Numbered from the stretch's first letter, positions 32,848 through 43,507 are shown. The stretch is 64,000 bases of DNA from Streptomyces asoensis (GCF_013085465.1 NZ_CP049838.1:2418001-2482000); one strand, 5' to 3'. Numbers and translations: made by a program. Notes: generated by a model not told the origin, from the sequence alone.

Positions 32848-34539
32848 ATGGGGACTCAGACCGTGGCGGCGGCACGGACCGCGGACACCAGGCGCGGCCG
32901 GGGCCGGGTGGTCGTCGACTGGCTGACCACCACCGACCACAAGAAGATCGGCCACCTCTATCTGATCACGTCCTTCGCCTTCTTCCTCGTCGGCGGGATC
33001 ATGGCGCTGCTGATGCGGGCCGAACTCGCCCGGCCCGGGCTACAGATCGTGGACAACAACCAGTTCAACCAGCTGTTCACGATGCACGGCACGATCATGC
33101 TGCTGCTGTTCGCGACCCCGTCCTTCGCGGGCTTCGCCAACGAGCTGATGCCGCTCCAGATCGGCGCCCCGGACGTGGCCTTCCCCCGGCTGAACATGCT
33201 CTCGTACTGGCTGTTCCTGTTCGGCGGGCTGACCGTGCTGGGCTCGCTGCTGACACCGGACGGCGCGGCGGCGTTCGGCTGGTTCGCCTACGCGCCGCTG
33301 AACAGCGGGCTGTACTCGCCGGGGATCGGCCCCGACCTGTGGATCATGGGCCTGGCGCTGGCCGGCTTCGGCACGATCCTCGGCGCGGTCAACTTCGTCA
33401 CCACGATCATCGGGATGCGCGCGCCCGGCATGACGATGTTCCGGATGCCGATCTTCACCTGGAACACGCTCTTCACCTCGATCCTGATCCTGATGGCGTT
33501 CCCGGTGCTGGCCGCGGCCCTGCTGGCGCTCGAGGCGGACCGGCGGTTCGGAGCGCGGGTGTTCGACGCGGCGAACGGCGGGGCGCTGCTGTGGCAGCAC
33601 CTGTTCTGGTTCTTCGGGCATCCTGAGGTCTACATCATCGCGCTGCCGTTCTTCGGGATCATCACGGAGATCATCCCGGTCTTCAGCCGCAAGCCGATCT
33701 TCGGCTATCTGACGCTGGTCGGCGCGACGATGGCGATCACCGGTCTGTCGATCGTGGTGTGGGCGCACCACATGTTCGTCACCGGTGCGGTGCTGCTGCC
33801 GTTCTTCTCCTTCATGAGCTTCCTGATCGCGGTCCCGACGGGCGTGAAGTTCTTCAACTGGACCGGGACCATGATCAAGGGCTCGCTCTCCTTCGAGACC
33901 CCGATGCTGTGGGCGACGGGGTTCCTGGTGACGTTCCTGTTCGGAGGCCTGACCGGGGTGATCCTGGCGTCGCCGCCGATGGACTTCCACGTCTCCGACT
34001 CGTACTTCGTGGTCGCCCACTTCCACTACGTCGTCTTCGGGACGGTCGTCTTCGCGATCTTCGGCGGATTCCACTTCTGGTGGCCCAAATTCACCGGGAA
34101 GCTGCTCGACGAGCGACTGGGCAAGATCCACTTCTGGACGCTGTTCGTCGGCTTCCACACCACGTTCCTGGTGCAGCACTGGCTGGGCGCCGAGGGCATG
34201 CCGCGCCGGTACGCCGACTATCTCGCCGCCGACGGGTTCACCGCGCTCAACACCGTCTCGACGATCGGCTCGTTCCTGCTCGGCCTCTCCACCCTGCCGT
34301 TCCTCTACAACGTCTGGAAGACCGCCAGGTACGGCACGAAGGTCGGGGTCGACGACCCCTGGGGCTTCGGCCGTTCCCTGGAATGGGCGACGTCCTGCCC
34401 GCCGCCCCGGCACAACTTCACGGCGCTGCCGAGGATCCGCTCGGAGTCCCCGGCGTTCGACCTGAACCATCCGCAGTACGCGGCCGAGACCCCGCAGCCC
34501 GAGCCAAAGCGCCATCAAGCCGGTCACGGGCCGTCCTGA
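32848..34539 (+). CDS. ctaD: Cytochrome c oxidase subunit I (stand-alone paralogue)
   Basis: A 563-residue haem-copper oxidase subunit I with 12 expected membrane segments. Metal ligands are visible: the low-spin haem His in [12 protein letters not shown], the CuB histidine with cross-linkable Tyr in [17 protein letters not shown] in VWAHHMF, and haem a3/a His in [11 protein letters not shown]. It catalyses oxygen reduction to water coupled to proton pumping. Unlike the main actinobacterial aa3 operon, no ctaC, ctaE or ctaF is adjacent, so it must assemble with subunits encoded elsewhere. Its 3' end overlaps the convergent WYL gene by 122 bp. Confidence 0.93.
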   Translation: MGTQTVAAARTADTRRGRGRVVVDWLTTTDHKKIGHLYLITSFAFFLVGGIMALLMRAELARPGLQIVDNNQFNQLFTMHGTIMLLLFATPSFAGFANELMPLQIGAPDVAFPRLNMLSYWLFLFGGLTVLGSLLTPDGAAAFGWFAYAPLNSGLYSPGIGPDLWIMGLALAGFGTILGAVNFVTTIIGMRAPGMTMFRMPIFTWNTLFTSILILMAFPVLAAALLALEADRRFGARVFDAANGGALLWQHLFWFFGHPEVYIIALPFFGIITEIIPVFSRKPIFGYLTLVGATMAITGLSIVVWAHHMFVTGAVLLPFFSFMSFLIAVPTGVKFFNWTGTMIKGSLSFETPMLWATGFLVTFLFGGLTGVILASPPMDFHVSDSYFVVAHFHYVVFGTVVFAIFGGFHFWWPKFTGKLLDERLGKIHFWTLFVGFHTTFLVQHWLGAEGMPRRYADYLAADGFTALNTVSTIGSFLLGLSTLPFLYNVWKTARYGTKVGVDDPWGFGRSLEWATSCPPPRHNFTALPRIRSESPAFDLNHPQYAAETPQPEPKRHQAGHGPS

Positions 34540-35458
34540 TCGCCTCGATCAGCTCCACGGGCTCCAGCACCTCGAACTCGAAGCCCGCCATCATCACATG
34601 AATCACCATCACGTCGAGGCTCGCGGCCCCGGTGCGCAGCACGCAGGCCCGGTCGCCGTCGGGTTCCAGCGTCCCGGCCGAGGGCGAGATCCGTTCGGCG
34701 GCCTCGGCCAGGGGCACGAACAGCCGGACGGTGGCACGGGTGGCGTACGCGCGCGTGGAGACGCCTTGCGAGACGTACGCGGCGAGGTCCTCGGCGGGCG
34801 GCTCGCGCGGTACGAAGCGCGGCCCGTGCGGCGGCCTCGGCGTGAGGCGGTCCACCCGGAACGTACGCCAGCCGGCGCGGTCGAGGTCCCAGGCGACCAG
34901 ATACCAGCGGCGCTCGGTGCACACCAGGCGGTGCGGTTCGACGGTACGGCGGGTCGCCGTGTCGTCGTGCCTGCGGTAGTCGAAGCGCAGGCGTTCGGCG
35001 TCCCGGCAGAGGTGGGCGAGCTCGGTGAGGACGGCCGGGTCGACGGCGGAGGACCGTGGGCCGTGCAGCATCGGCACGGTGAAGGCGTTCAGGGCGCCCA
35101 CCCGGCGCCGTAGCCGGTGGGGCAGCACCTGCTCCAGCTTCGCCAGGGCCCGTACGGAGGTCTCGCCGATGCCCTCGATGCCCTGCCCGGCGGCCGTCCG
35201 CAGCCCCACCGCGACGGCGACGGCCTCGTCGTCGTCCAGCAGCAGTGGCGGCAACTCGGCACCGGCGCCCAACTGGTAGCCGCCTCCGGTGCCGGGGCTG
35301 GCGTTGACCGGGTAGCCCAGCTCTCGCAGCCGGTCCACGTCCCGGCGCACCGTGCGCGAGGTGACTCCCAGCCGGTGGGCGAGTTGGGCGCCGGACCACT
35401 CGCGGTGGGCCTGGAGAAGGGACAGCAGGCGCAGCAGTCGGGCGGAGGTCTCCAGCAT
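34418..35458 (-). CDS. WYL/DeoR-type transcriptional regulator
   Basis: A 346-residue regulator. The N-terminal DeoR-like helix-turn-helix is [44 protein letters not shown]. The WYL domain begins near residue 145 ([49 protein letters not shown]), with the W-Y-L triad as [10 protein letters not shown]-terminal WCX-like region follows. WYL domains bind nucleic acid or nucleotide ligands. I use the ATG at 35458. The last 41 codons lie antisense to the ctaD coding end, so strong read-through of one gene could affect the other. Confidence 0.88.
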   Translation of the reverse strand: MLETSARLLRLLSLLQAHREWSGAQLAHRLGVTSRTVRRDVDRLRELGYPVNASPGTGGGYQLGAGAELPPLLLDDDEAVAVAVGLRTAAGQGIEGIGETSVRALAKLEQVLPHRLRRRVGALNAFTVPMLHGPRSSAVDPAVLTELAHLCRDAERLRFDYRRHDDTATRRTVEPHRLVCTERRWYLVAWDLDRAGWRTFRVDRLTPRPPHGPRFVPREPPAEDLAAYVSQGVSTRAYATRATVRLFVPLAEAAERISPSAGTLEPDGDRACVLRTGAASLDVMVIHVMMAGFEFEVLEPVELIEAIRTARDRLDGALARAAGSRPRTADGSGRTPGTPSGSSAAP

Positions 35459-35542
35459 GCGCCCAGTGTGTCTCACGAGGTGGACGGGCCCCACCCGGCC
35501 GTCCCGCCGGATGGGGTCACCGTGTCCCGGAGGGGTAACGGC

Positions 35543-36247
<705 letters not shown>

Positions 36248-36403
36248 CTACGAACCCGGGCTCCCCCTGGCCGGGGCGTGTCGGCCGCGCAGGGACGCGG
36301 TCGTCACGCCCGGCCCGCCCGCCGGCGGTGGTGCTGCGCGATGTCTGGCTCTCTGCGCGGCCGGCGGACGTACCCGAGCGGTGCTCGTTGCACACGGCGG
36401 AGC

Positions 36404-36432
36404 AATCTAGGCAGCTGACGAGTCGTTATCAA
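36404..36432 (-). promoter_or_regulatory. Promoter of the rpf-like gene
   Basis: On the minus strand TTGATA (36432-36427) and TAGATT (36409-36404) are separated by exactly 17 bp, a good match to the principal sigma consensus. Transcription would start near 36397. That leaves about 160 nt of leader. Confidence 0.65.
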
Positions 36433-36775
36433 CCAACTCCCCGTTGTCCCAGGCCAGTTAGCAGTTACCGTAGGTAGCGGCGAATTTCGGCCACCCACTT
36501 CGTTCCCTCATTTCCGGATTTGTCGACCAGACCCTCGAGCGGACTGTGAGTCAGCTCACCGGATCAACTTCCGTGACCTCCCCGTTACTTGACATGGAGT
36601 GGCGGATTCCGCACACATCGTGACCGCGCGCGCAGGATGGTTCGATTCCGTTCGCCGTCCAGCGTGACCCTGGCCACAGATCGCCCGTTGTCTTCTTCAT
36701 GAGCCGGGGACCGACCCGGACCACGAGCCGGGGGCCACCCGCCTCGCCCACGCACCGCATCCGAGGGAGTCACCC
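36433..36775. other. Divergent intergenic region with consensus TTGACA
   Basis: Contains a perfect -35 TTGACA on the plus strand (36589-36594). ACACAT lies 18 bp later (36613-36618), a weak -10, giving a possible 150-nt leader for the gene at 36776. No ORF is convincing. Confidence 0.35.
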
Positions 36776-37558
36776 GTGCCGCGCATGCTCGACGTCAGCG
36801 ACGAGGTACGCGCCGAGATCGGCGACGAAGAAGCCGACCGGCTGCTCGCCGGAGACAACGCCCCGGGCAGTTACGACTGCACCTCCTGCCGCACCCCGGG
36901 CGACTCCGAGAACGAGCGCACCAGCACCGTCCTGTTCATCGGGGACGAGACCGCAGTCCTCGCCTTCGCCCACTCGACCTGCCTGCCCTCGCAGGTCGTC
37001 CAGGTCACCGAGGAGCAGCTCCAGGGCGCGGTCCGCTCCATCAGCGGCGACACCGTCGACCTGGACCCCGACAAGGTCGCACCCGAGCAGGCGGTGCTCG
37101 GCGTCACCAGCGGACTCGTCCTGATCGCCGGGGAGTTGCACCCGGCCCTGGTCGTCGAGCCGACCGCGCCCATCGTGCGGCCCGGCACCACCGGCGCCGG
37201 CGACGACTTCCTGCCGCTCCTCATCGAGCAGGGCTTCATGCCGCTGTCCCAGCTGACCGAGGTGCCGCCGGTGCAGCACGGCTGGTCCGTGCTGCTCGCG
37301 ATGGGCCAGCTGCACGCGGTGCTCCAGCCCTCGGTGAACGGCGGGCAGCCGGTCGCCTGGTGGCAGGCGCACCAGCCGCTTCAGGTGACGGAGGGCTGGC
37401 GGGCCGCCGCCAACAAGCACCAGCAGGTGCTGATGTTCGCGGCGCCGGTGGGCTCCATCGGACGTCAGCCCCGGGAGGACCTGCTGCGGGACGCGCTGGA
37501 CAAGGCCGCGGCCAATGGACAGTTGGTCGGGGCGGCGCTTCCGCTGGCCGGCACCTGA
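36776..37558 (+). CDS. Conserved hypothetical actinobacterial protein (260 aa)
   Basis: A 260-residue cytoplasmic protein starting at GTG 36776 with GAGGGAG upstream. I do not recognise a characterised domain. The N-terminal third contains SYDCTSCRTPGDSENE, a CxxC that could bind metal. The rest is mixed alpha/beta (EQAVLGVTSGLVLIAGELHPALVVEPTAPIV; GWSVLLAMGQLHAVLQPSV). It has no signal or membrane segment. A GC-rich structured tract follows it. It is bounded by the divergent rpf gene and by a further short ORF. Confidence 0.65.
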   Translation: MPRMLDVSDEVRAEIGDEEADRLLAGDNAPGSYDCTSCRTPGDSENERTSTVLFIGDETAVLAFAHSTCLPSQVVQVTEEQLQGAVRSISGDTVDLDPDKVAPEQAVLGVTSGLVLIAGELHPALVVEPTAPIVRPGTTGAGDDFLPLLIEQGFMPLSQLTEVPPVQHGWSVLLAMGQLHAVLQPSVNGGQPVAWWQAHQPLQVTEGWRAAANKHQQVLMFAAPVGSIGRQPREDLLRDALDKAAANGQLVGAALPLAGT

Positions 37559-37573
37559 GTTCGCCCACCGGGC

Positions 37574-37624
37574 GGGGACTGCGGGTCGCACGGCGGCCGA
37601 AAGGCCGTCCACGGACGCAGCCCC
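37574..37624 (+). terminator. Structured tract with GNRA-capped hairpin
   Basis: GGCC-GAAA-GGCC (37595-37606) sits inside outer arms GGGGACTGCG and CGCAGCCCC. It is placed 15 bp after the stop of the preceding gene and probably terminates it. Confidence 0.5.
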
Positions 37625-37686
37625 GCGCCCCCCTGAGGACGTCTGTCGAGCCGCATCTCTTCCAGTGCCGCGTCGTTTGGACATAC

Positions 37687-38088
37687 GTGCACACCTACGA
37701 CGTTCCCCGCCGCCCGTCCTTCCAGCCGATCCCGTCCGCACGATCGGCCCAGGACGCGTCTGGCGGCCCATCGGCCACGCCGATCTACGACGCGCTCTAC
37801 GCCGAGTACGTCAAGACGTTCCGTTCGCTGCCGGGCGACCGCAGCGGCGAGGACGAACTGGGGTTCACCGCCTTCGGGAACATCCCGCACAACACGAGCT
37901 CCTACCCGGCACCCCGCCCGGGGTCCTTCAGCAGCTCCTACAGCGCCTACAGCGCGGGGGCGCAGAGCGCGCGGGTCGGGCAGCAGTCCCAGTGGCAGCG
38001 GGTCGGACAGCTCGGCCAGCAGCCCGCGCCGACCGCGATGCACCACATCCCGGCGGCGCTCCCGCCGGCCCCCCGCAGGACCTTCTGA
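37687..38088 (+). CDS. Hypothetical protein, Ser/Gln-rich (133 aa)
   Basis: A 133-residue protein from GTG 37687 (VHTYDVPRRPSFQPIPS). The middle segment ATPIYDALYAEYVKTFRSLPGDRSGEDELGF looks folded. The rest is low-complexity Ser/Tyr/Gln (FSSSYSAYSAGAQS, QQSQWQRVGQLGQQ). There is no signal peptide or membrane helix. I do not recognise a characterised function. It is followed at once by the strongest terminator in the window, so it is probably monocistronic. Confidence 0.55.
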   Translation: MHTYDVPRRPSFQPIPSARSAQDASGGPSATPIYDALYAEYVKTFRSLPGDRSGEDELGFTAFGNIPHNTSSYPAPRPGSFSSSYSAYSAGAQSARVGQQSQWQRVGQLGQQPAPTAMHHIPAALPPAPRRTF

Positions 38089-38096
38089 TCACTGAT

Positions 38097-38143
38097 CATG
38101 ACTGGAGGGCGGCACCCGTGACGGGTGCCGCCCTCCAGTCATG
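38097..38143. terminator. Perfect 23-bp bidirectional terminator
   Basis: Arms at 38097-38119 and 38121-38143 are exact complements around a single G. Core arm text is GGAGGGCGGCACCCG. It separates the convergent hypothetical gene and der. Confidence 0.9.
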
Positions 38144-38149
38144 CCGCCG

Positions 38150-39631
38150 TTACTTCTTCTTGGTGCCGCGCTTCTCGCGCACCCGCACCGAGATGTGGAT
38201 CGGGGTGCCCTCGAAGCCGAACTCCTCGCGCAGCCGGCGCTCGATGAAGCGCCGGTAGCCCGCCTCGATGAAGCCGGAGGCGAAGAGGACGAACCGCGGC
38301 GGCTTGGTCCCCGCCTGGGTGCCGAACAGGATGCGCGGCTGCTTGCCGCCCCGGACCGGGTGCGGGTGGGCGGCGACCAGCTCGCCCAGGAAGGCGTTGA
38401 GACGGCCCGTCGGGACGCGGGTCTCCCAGCCGGCCAGAGCGGCCTCGATCGCCGGGACCAGCTTCTCCATGTGCCGGCCGGTGCGCGCCGAGACGTTCAC
38501 CCGGGGCGCCCAGGCGACCTGGGCGAACTCGGTCTCGATCTCCCGCTCCAGGTAGTAGCGGCGCTCCTCGTCGAGGGTGTCCCACTTGTTGTAGGCGATG
38601 ACGAGGGCGCGGCCCGCGTCGACGGCCATGGTGACGATGCGCTGGTCCTGGACCGAGATGGACTCGGAGGCGTCGATCAGGATGACCGCCACCTCGGCCT
38701 TCTCGACGGCGGCCGCGGTACGCAGCGAGGCGTAGTAGTCGGCGCCCTGCTGGAGGTGGACGCGCTTGCGGATGCCCGCCGTGTCGACGAACTTCCAGGT
38801 CACGCCGCCGAGCTCGATCAGCTCGTCGACCGGGTCGCGGGTGGTGCCCGCGACCTCGTTGACGACGACGCGGTCCTCGTCGGCCACCTTGTTCAGCAGC
38901 GAGGACTTGCCGACGTTCGGGCGGCCGATGAGCGCGATGCGGCGCGGACCGCCGACCGCCGTGCCGAAGGTCTGCGCGGGGGCCTCCGGCAGCGCCTCCA
39001 GGACGGCGTCCAGCATGTCGCCGGTGCCGCGGCCGTGCAGAGCGGAGATCGGGTGCGGCTCGCCGAGGCCCAGGGACCACAGGGAGGCCGCGTCGGCCTC
39101 GCCGCTCAGGCCGTCGACCTTGTTGGCGGCCAGCACGACGGGCTTGCCGGCCTTGCGCAGCAGCCGTACGACCGCCTCGTCGGTGTCGGTGGCGCCGACC
39201 TTTGCGTCGACGACGAAGACGACGGCGTCGGCGGCCTCGATCGCGTACTCGGCCTGCGCGGCCACGGAGGCGTCGATACCGAGGACGTCCTGCTCCCAGC
39301 CGCCGGTGTCGACGAGCTTGAAGCGGCGGCCCGCCCATTCGGCCTCGTAGGTGACACGGTCGCGGGTGACGCCCGGCTTGTCCTCGACGACGGCCTCGCG
39401 GCGGCCGATGATGCGGTTCACCAGGGTCGACTTGCCGACGTTCGGGCGGCCGATGACGGCGAGCACCGGCAGCGGCCCGTGGCCGGCGGCCTCGATCGCC
39501 CCCTCGACGTCCTCGACGTCAAAGCCCTCGACGGCGGCGAGCTCCATGAACTCCGCGTACTCGGCGTCGCCGAGCGCCCCGTGATCGTGCTCGAAGGCTT
39601 CCGAGCCGTCGGGCTGGATGTGGTCGTTCAT
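38150..39631 (-). CDS. der: Ribosome biogenesis GTPase Der (EngA)
   Basis: A 493-residue protein with two tandem Era-like GTPase domains. First P-loop GRPNVGKST (61-69), with G3 DTGG and G4 NKVD. Second P-loop GRPNVGKSS (236-244), with G3 DTAG and G4 NKWD. A C-terminal KH-like domain ends in [19 protein letters not shown]. It has the acidic ~50-residue N-terminal extension typical of actinobacterial Der. It matures the 50S subunit. It is last in the aroH-tyrA-cmk-plsC-der run and is followed by a strong terminator. Confidence 0.96.
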   Translation of the reverse strand: MNDHIQPDGSEAFEHDHGALGDAEYAEFMELAAVEGFDVEDVEGAIEAAGHGPLPVLAVIGRPNVGKSTLVNRIIGRREAVVEDKPGVTRDRVTYEAEWAGRRFKLVDTGGWEQDVLGIDASVAAQAEYAIEAADAVVFVVDAKVGATDTDEAVVRLLRKAGKPVVLAANKVDGLSGEADAASLWSLGLGEPHPISALHGRGTGDMLDAVLEALPEAPAQTFGTAVGGPRRIALIGRPNVGKSSLLNKVADEDRVVVNEVAGTTRDPVDELIELGGVTWKFVDTAGIRKRVHLQQGADYYASLRTAAAVEKAEVAVILIDASESISVQDQRIVTMAVDAGRALVIAYNKWDTLDEERRYYLEREIETEFAQVAWAPRVNVSARTGRHMEKLVPAIEAALAGWETRVPTGRLNAFLGELVAAHPHPVRGGKQPRILFGTQAGTKPPRFVLFASGFIEAGYRRFIERRLREEFGFEGTPIHISVRVREKRGTKKK

Positions 39632-39718
39632 GAAGTCCGTACCTCGTCGTTCATTCGTGGTGATCGGTGGAGCAGCCGTTTTGTTCGGGTTGATCCACTA
39701 CTCGGTATTCAGTGTCGC

Positions 39719-40372
39719 TCAGCGCCCGGTCAGGCGCCTGGCGTTTTCCAGGTGTGCGGCCAACTGCTTCTGGATGCGCTCGGTGGCCGCGTCCAGCGCC
39801 TTGCGGGTACGCAACCCACTGCCGTCGCCCGCGTCGAACGGGTCGCCGAAGACGACGTCGACGCGGGAGCGCAGCGGGGGCAGTGCCTTTATCAACCGTC
39901 CGCGCCGTTCGGAACTTCCCAGCACGGCGACGGGCACGATCGGGGCCCCGCCGCGCACCGCGAAGTACGCGAGCCCGGCGCGCAGGGCGGCGAAGTCGCC
40001 CTCGCCACGGGTGCCCTCCGGGAAGATCCCGAGGACCCCGCCGTTCTCCAGCACGCCCAGCGCGCGGGTGATCGCCGTCCGGTCGGTGGTGTCGCGGTCG
40101 ACCTTGAGCTGGCCGATGGCGGTCAGGAACGGGTCGAGGGGGCCGATGAACGCTTCCTTCTTGATCAGGAAGTGCGTCGGCCGCGGCGCCACGCCCATCA
40201 CCATCGGGCCGTCGACGTTGTGCGAGTGGTTGATCGCGAAGATCAGCGGGCCGCTCGCCGGCACCTTCCAGGCGCCCAGCACCCGCGGCTTGAACAGCCC
40301 GTACATCAGGCCGACGCCGATGCGCCGCCCGACCTCGGCGCCCTTCTCCGAGGCCACGGACCCGGCAGTCAC
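39719..40372 (-). CDS. 1-acyl-sn-glycerol-3-phosphate acyltransferase (PlsC-like)
   Basis: A 217-residue membrane-associated acyltransferase. Motif I is NHSHNVDG (HX4D) near residue 50. Motif III is GIFPEGTRGEGDF. A glycerophosphate-binding region PIVPVAVLGSS follows. It transfers an acyl chain from acyl-CoA or acyl-ACP to lysophosphatidate in phospholipid synthesis. The start is GTG 40372, which overlaps the cmk stop as GTGA, so the two are translationally coupled. The cmk-plsC-der order is a common actinobacterial arrangement. Confidence 0.88.
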   Translation of the reverse strand: MTAGSVASEKGAEVGRRIGVGLMYGLFKPRVLGAWKVPASGPLIFAINHSHNVDGPMVMGVAPRPTHFLIKKEAFIGPLDPFLTAIGQLKVDRDTTDRTAITRALGVLENGGVLGIFPEGTRGEGDFAALRAGLAYFAVRGGAPIVPVAVLGSSERRGRLIKALPPLRSRVDVVFGDPFDAGDGSGLRTRKALDAATERIQKQLAAHLENARRLTGR

Positions 40373-41055
40373 CTCGCGACCCGCTTCTCCTCGACGAGGG
40401 TGACGACGCACTCTATGACCTGGGCCAGCGTCAGCTCGGTGGTGTCCACCTCGACGGCGTCGTCCGCCTTGGCGAGCGGGGAGGTCTTGCGGGAGGAGTC
40501 GGCGGCGTCCCGCTTGATCAGCGCCTCCCGGGTGCTCCGCACGTCCGCGCCCTTCAGCTCCCCGCTGCGCCGGGCGGCACGGGCCTCAGGAGAGGCGGTG
40601 AGGAAGATCTTCAGGTCGGCGTCGGGCAGCACGGTCGTACCGATGTCCCGGCCCTCGACGACGATCCCCTGCTCGGTGGAGGCCGCCAGCGAGCGCTGGA
40701 GCTCGGTGATCCGGGCCCGCACCTCGGGTACGGCGCTCACCGCGCTGACCTTGGCGGTGACCTCCTGGGTGCGGATCGGGCCGGCCACGTCCACGCCGTC
40801 GACCGTGATCGTCGGGGCGGCCGGGTCGGTGCCGGAGAGGATCTCCGGCTTGCCGGCGACGGCGGCGATCGCCGTGGGGTCCTCGATGTCGATCCCGTTG
40901 GTCACCATCCACCACGTGATCGCCCGGTACTGGGCACCGGTGTCCAGGTAGCTCAGCCCGAGCTGGGCGGCCACGGCCTTGGACGTGCTCGACTTGCCCG
41001 TGCCCGAGGGGCCGTCGATGGCGACAATCACGGGCTGGGCGGCGCCGTTTTCCAC
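40369..41055 (-). CDS. cmk: (d)CMP kinase
   Basis: A 228-residue cytidylate kinase. P-loop DGPSGTGKSST (residues 14-24). CMP-binding LGLSYLDTGAQYRAITWWM. EGRDIGTTVLPDADLKIFLTASPEARAARR holds the base-binding and LID arginines. It phosphorylates CMP/dCMP to the diphosphates for nucleic acid and lipid precursor synthesis. The start ATG 41055 is clear. It overlaps plsC by 4 nt. Distance to tyrA (131 bp) is larger, so a separate promoter is possible. Confidence 0.95.
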   Translation of the reverse strand: MENGAAQPVIVAIDGPSGTGKSSTSKAVAAQLGLSYLDTGAQYRAITWWMVTNGIDIEDPTAIAAVAGKPEILSGTDPAAPTITVDGVDVAGPIRTQEVTAKVSAVSAVPEVRARITELQRSLAASTEQGIVVEGRDIGTTVLPDADLKIFLTASPEARAARRSGELKGADVRSTREALIKRDAADSSRKTSPLAKADDAVEVDTTELTLAQVIECVVTLVEEKRVAR

Positions 41056-41186
41056 GGGGGGACACCTTCCTGGTGCGAGGCGGTGGGTGTGCGGGACGCG
41101 ACCGCGCCCCGCACAAGGTTACCGGCCGCGCGTCACTCGTCCGGCCGGTACCTGGTCCGCGCCGGGCATCCGGGCCGCGGGACGCC

Positions 41187-42272
41187 CTACTGCCGGATCG
41201 CCCAGCCCCTCTCGCGCAACGCCGAGGACAGCACCACCGCGGACTTCGGCTCGACCATCAGCTGCACCAGACCCGCCTGCTGCCCGGTCGCGTGCTCGAT
41301 GCGTACGTCCTCGATGTTGACGCCCGCCTGTCCGGCGTCGGCGAAGATACGGGCGAGCTGACCGGGCTGGTCGTCGATGAGCACCGCCACCACCTCGTAC
41401 TCCCGCGGAGCGGCCCCGTGCTTGCCGGGGACGCGGACCTGGCCCGCGTTGCCGCGCCGCAGCACGTCCTGGACGCCGTCGGCGCCCTCGCGGCGCTTGG
41501 CGTCGTCGGAGGACTGGAGGGCGCGCAGCGACTGGACCGTCTCCTCCAGGTCGGCGGCGACGTCGGTGAGCAGGTCGGCGACCGGCCCCGGGTTCGCGGA
41601 CAGGATGTCGATCCACATGCCGGGGTCGGAGGCGGCGATCCGGGTGACGTCCCGGATGCCCTGCCCGCACAGCCGTACGGCGGCCTCCTCGGCGTGCTCC
41701 AGACGCGCCGCGACCATGCTGGAGACCAGGTGCGGCATGTGGGAGACCAGCGCCACCGCGCGGTCGTGGGCGTCCGCGTCCATGACCACCGGGACGGCAC
41801 GGCAGTGCGAGACCAGCTCCAGGGCGAGGTTCAGCACCTCGGTGTCGGTGTCCCGGGTCGGCGTCAGCACCCAGGGGCGGCCCTCGAAGAGGTCACCGGT
41901 CGCGGCCAGCGGGCCCGACTTCTCCCGGCCGGACATGGGGTGGGTACCGATGTACGCCGACAGGTCGAGGCCGAGCGCCTGAAGCTCACGGCGCGGACCG
42001 CCCTTCACGCTGGCCACGTCGAGGTAACCGCGGGCCACCCCTCGGCGCATCGCGTCGGCGAGCACACCGGCCACATGCGCGGGCGGAGCGGCGACGATCG
42101 CGAGGTCGACCGGGCCCTCGGGCTCCGCGTCGGTGCCGGCGCCGAGCGCCGCCGCCGTACGGGCCTGCCCGGGGTCGTGGTCGGCGAGGTGGACGACGAC
42201 GCCCCGCTGGGCCAGGGCCAGCGCGGCGGACGTGCCGATCAGCCCGGTTCCGATGACGAGCGCGGTCCTCAC
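41187..42272 (-). CDS. tyrA: Prephenate dehydrogenase (with ACT domain)
   Basis: A 361-residue enzyme. NAD-binding motif VIGTGLIGTSAALALAQRGVVVHLAD at the N-terminus. Catalytic helical domain with GTHPMSGREKSGPLAAT and the conserved His region VSHMPHLVSSMVAA. C-terminal ACT domain (YEVVAVLIDDQPGQLARIFADAGQAGVNIEDVRIEHA) for feedback binding of tyrosine. It converts prephenate to 4-hydroxyphenylpyruvate. The ATG overlaps the aroH stop (ATGA), so the chorismate mutase and dehydrogenase are made together. Confidence 0.94.
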   Translation of the reverse strand: MRTALVIGTGLIGTSAALALAQRGVVVHLADHDPGQARTAAALGAGTDAEPEGPVDLAIVAAPPAHVAGVLADAMRRGVARGYLDVASVKGGPRRELQALGLDLSAYIGTHPMSGREKSGPLAATGDLFEGRPWVLTPTRDTDTEVLNLALELVSHCRAVPVVMDADAHDRAVALVSHMPHLVSSMVAARLEHAEEAAVRLCGQGIRDVTRIAASDPGMWIDILSANPGPVADLLTDVAADLEETVQSLRALQSSDDAKRREGADGVQDVLRRGNAGQVRVPGKHGAAPREYEVVAVLIDDQPGQLARIFADAGQAGVNIEDVRIEHATGQQAGLVQLMVEPKSAVVLSSALRERGWAIRQ

Positions 42273-42631
42273 TGGGCGATGTCCCTGCGCAGGGCGGCCG
42301 CGGCCCCGAGGTAGACGTGGTTGATGTCGGCGCGCGCCTTGTCGGACTCGACGTGCGCGAGGATGCGTACGACCCGCGGCATGGCGCCCGCGATGTCGAG
42401 TTCCTGGGCGCAGATCAGCGGCACGTCGACGATGCCGAGCTTGCGGGCCGCGGCCGCCGGGAAGTCGCTGTGCAGGTCGGGGGTGGCCGTGAACCAGATG
42501 CTGATCAGGTCGTCGGCGCCGAGCGAGTTCCGCTCCAGGACGGCGGTGAGCAGGGCTCCGACCTGCTCGTCCATGTGGCCGGCCTCGTCCCGCTCGAGTT
42601 GGACGGCTCCCCGGACCGCTCGTACCGCCAC
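42269..42631 (-). CDS. aroH: Chorismate mutase, AroH type
   Basis: A 120-residue AroH-class mutase: MAVRAVRGAVQLERDE, then SIWFTATPDLHSDFPAAAARKLGIVDVPLICAQELDI, then RVVRILAHVESDKARADINHVYLGAAAALRRD. Active-site arginines (Arg7, Arg90 region) are present. It rearranges chorismate to prephenate, the substrate of the next gene. AroH is a trimeric pseudo-barrel without the AroQ helical fold. It is first of the run aroH-tyrA. Confidence 0.93.
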   Translation of the reverse strand: MAVRAVRGAVQLERDEAGHMDEQVGALLTAVLERNSLGADDLISIWFTATPDLHSDFPAAAARKLGIVDVPLICAQELDIAGAMPRVVRILAHVESDKARADINHVYLGAAAALRRDIAQ

Positions 42632-42825
42632 GGCGCTGCTCCTTGCTGAAGTACTGACTGCCGACTACGGCTCCTGACGCAGCCAGCCTAGTCAGCCCGC
42701 GCCGGTCCGGTGCGTGCCGCCCGCGTGCCGAGACGGGAACGCCCCCGTACGCCCTTTACGACGGGTGCGGCCTGCGCTCTCATGACACTCTGACGGCAGG
42801 ACACCCGCATCGGGGAAGGCCCGAC

Positions 42826-43485
42826 ATGAAGCGTCCAGGACCCCTGCTCACCCTTCTCGCGGGACTGGTGCTCGGCCTGTTCCTGCTGACGCTCAACGCG
42901 ACGACAGGGACGAAGACCGCCTCGTCCTCGTACGAGGAGAAGTCACCGAGCCCGGCCCCCGCCCGGAGCACCGCCTCCACCACGCCCACACCCGCCCCCT
43001 CCCCCTCCCGTGTCCCGGCCGCCGACGCCGACTACGCCGGCCGCACGGACGACGACGCGGCGGCGATCGCCGTCACCGTCCGCGACGGCAAGGCGATCGC
43101 GTACTACTGCGACGGCCGCACCCAGGAGTCGTGGCTCAAGGGCGACGTCGAGGACGACGGCACGCTGCGGCTCACCGGCAAGCACGGCGCGAAACTGGAC
43201 GGCACGCTCCAGGACGGCAAGCGCGTCGAAGGCACGGTCGCCGTGGGCGGCGGGCAGCACGCCTTCTCGGCGGACCGGGCGACGAAGCCGTCCGGGCTGT
43301 GGCGGGCGACGGCCACCGTGCGCTCCGCGAAGATCGACGGCGGCTGGATCGTGCTGAAGGACGGCACCCAGGTCGGCATCCTCACCCGCGACGGCAAGCC
43401 CTCCCCCGCGCCCCGCATCGACCCGGAGACCGGCGCGGTGACGGTCGACGGACAGCAGCTCACGGCCCGCCCCGCCACCCCCTGA
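42826..43485 (+). CDS. Hypothetical membrane-anchored/secreted protein
   Basis: A 219-residue protein with an N-terminal signal-anchor MKRPGPLLTLLAGLVLGLFLLTLNA. A Ser/Thr/Pro-rich stalk ([21 protein letters not shown]) follows. A folded extracytoplasmic domain begins near residue 65 and repeats DGK/GTLxLTGKHGAKLDGTLQDGKRVEGTVAVGG beta-strands. It has a single exported Cys (YYCDGR). I do not recognise a family. It lies 22 bp before the DUF6529-like membrane gene and probably shares its transcript, so it may belong to the redox group. Confidence 0.7.
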   Translation: MKRPGPLLTLLAGLVLGLFLLTLNATTGTKTASSSYEEKSPSPAPARSTASTTPTPAPSPSRVPAADADYAGRTDDDAAAIAVTVRDGKAIAYYCDGRTQESWLKGDVEDDGTLRLTGKHGAKLDGTLQDGKRVEGTVAVGGGQHAFSADRATKPSGLWRATATVRSAKIDGGWIVLKDGTQVGILTRDGKPSPAPRIDPETGAVTVDGQQLTARPATP

Positions 43486-43507
43486 CCCCTTCGAGCAGGG
43501 AGCCACC

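Noticed and set aside
32578..32926. Plus-strand frame upstream of ctaD starting at ATG 32578
   Set aside because: Arg-rich product, no RBS, and it runs into ctaD in another frame.
38141..40951. A plus-strand open frame of about 936 codons opposite der, plsC and cmk
   Set aside because: It spans three certain minus-strand genes and a terminator, so it is a shadow.
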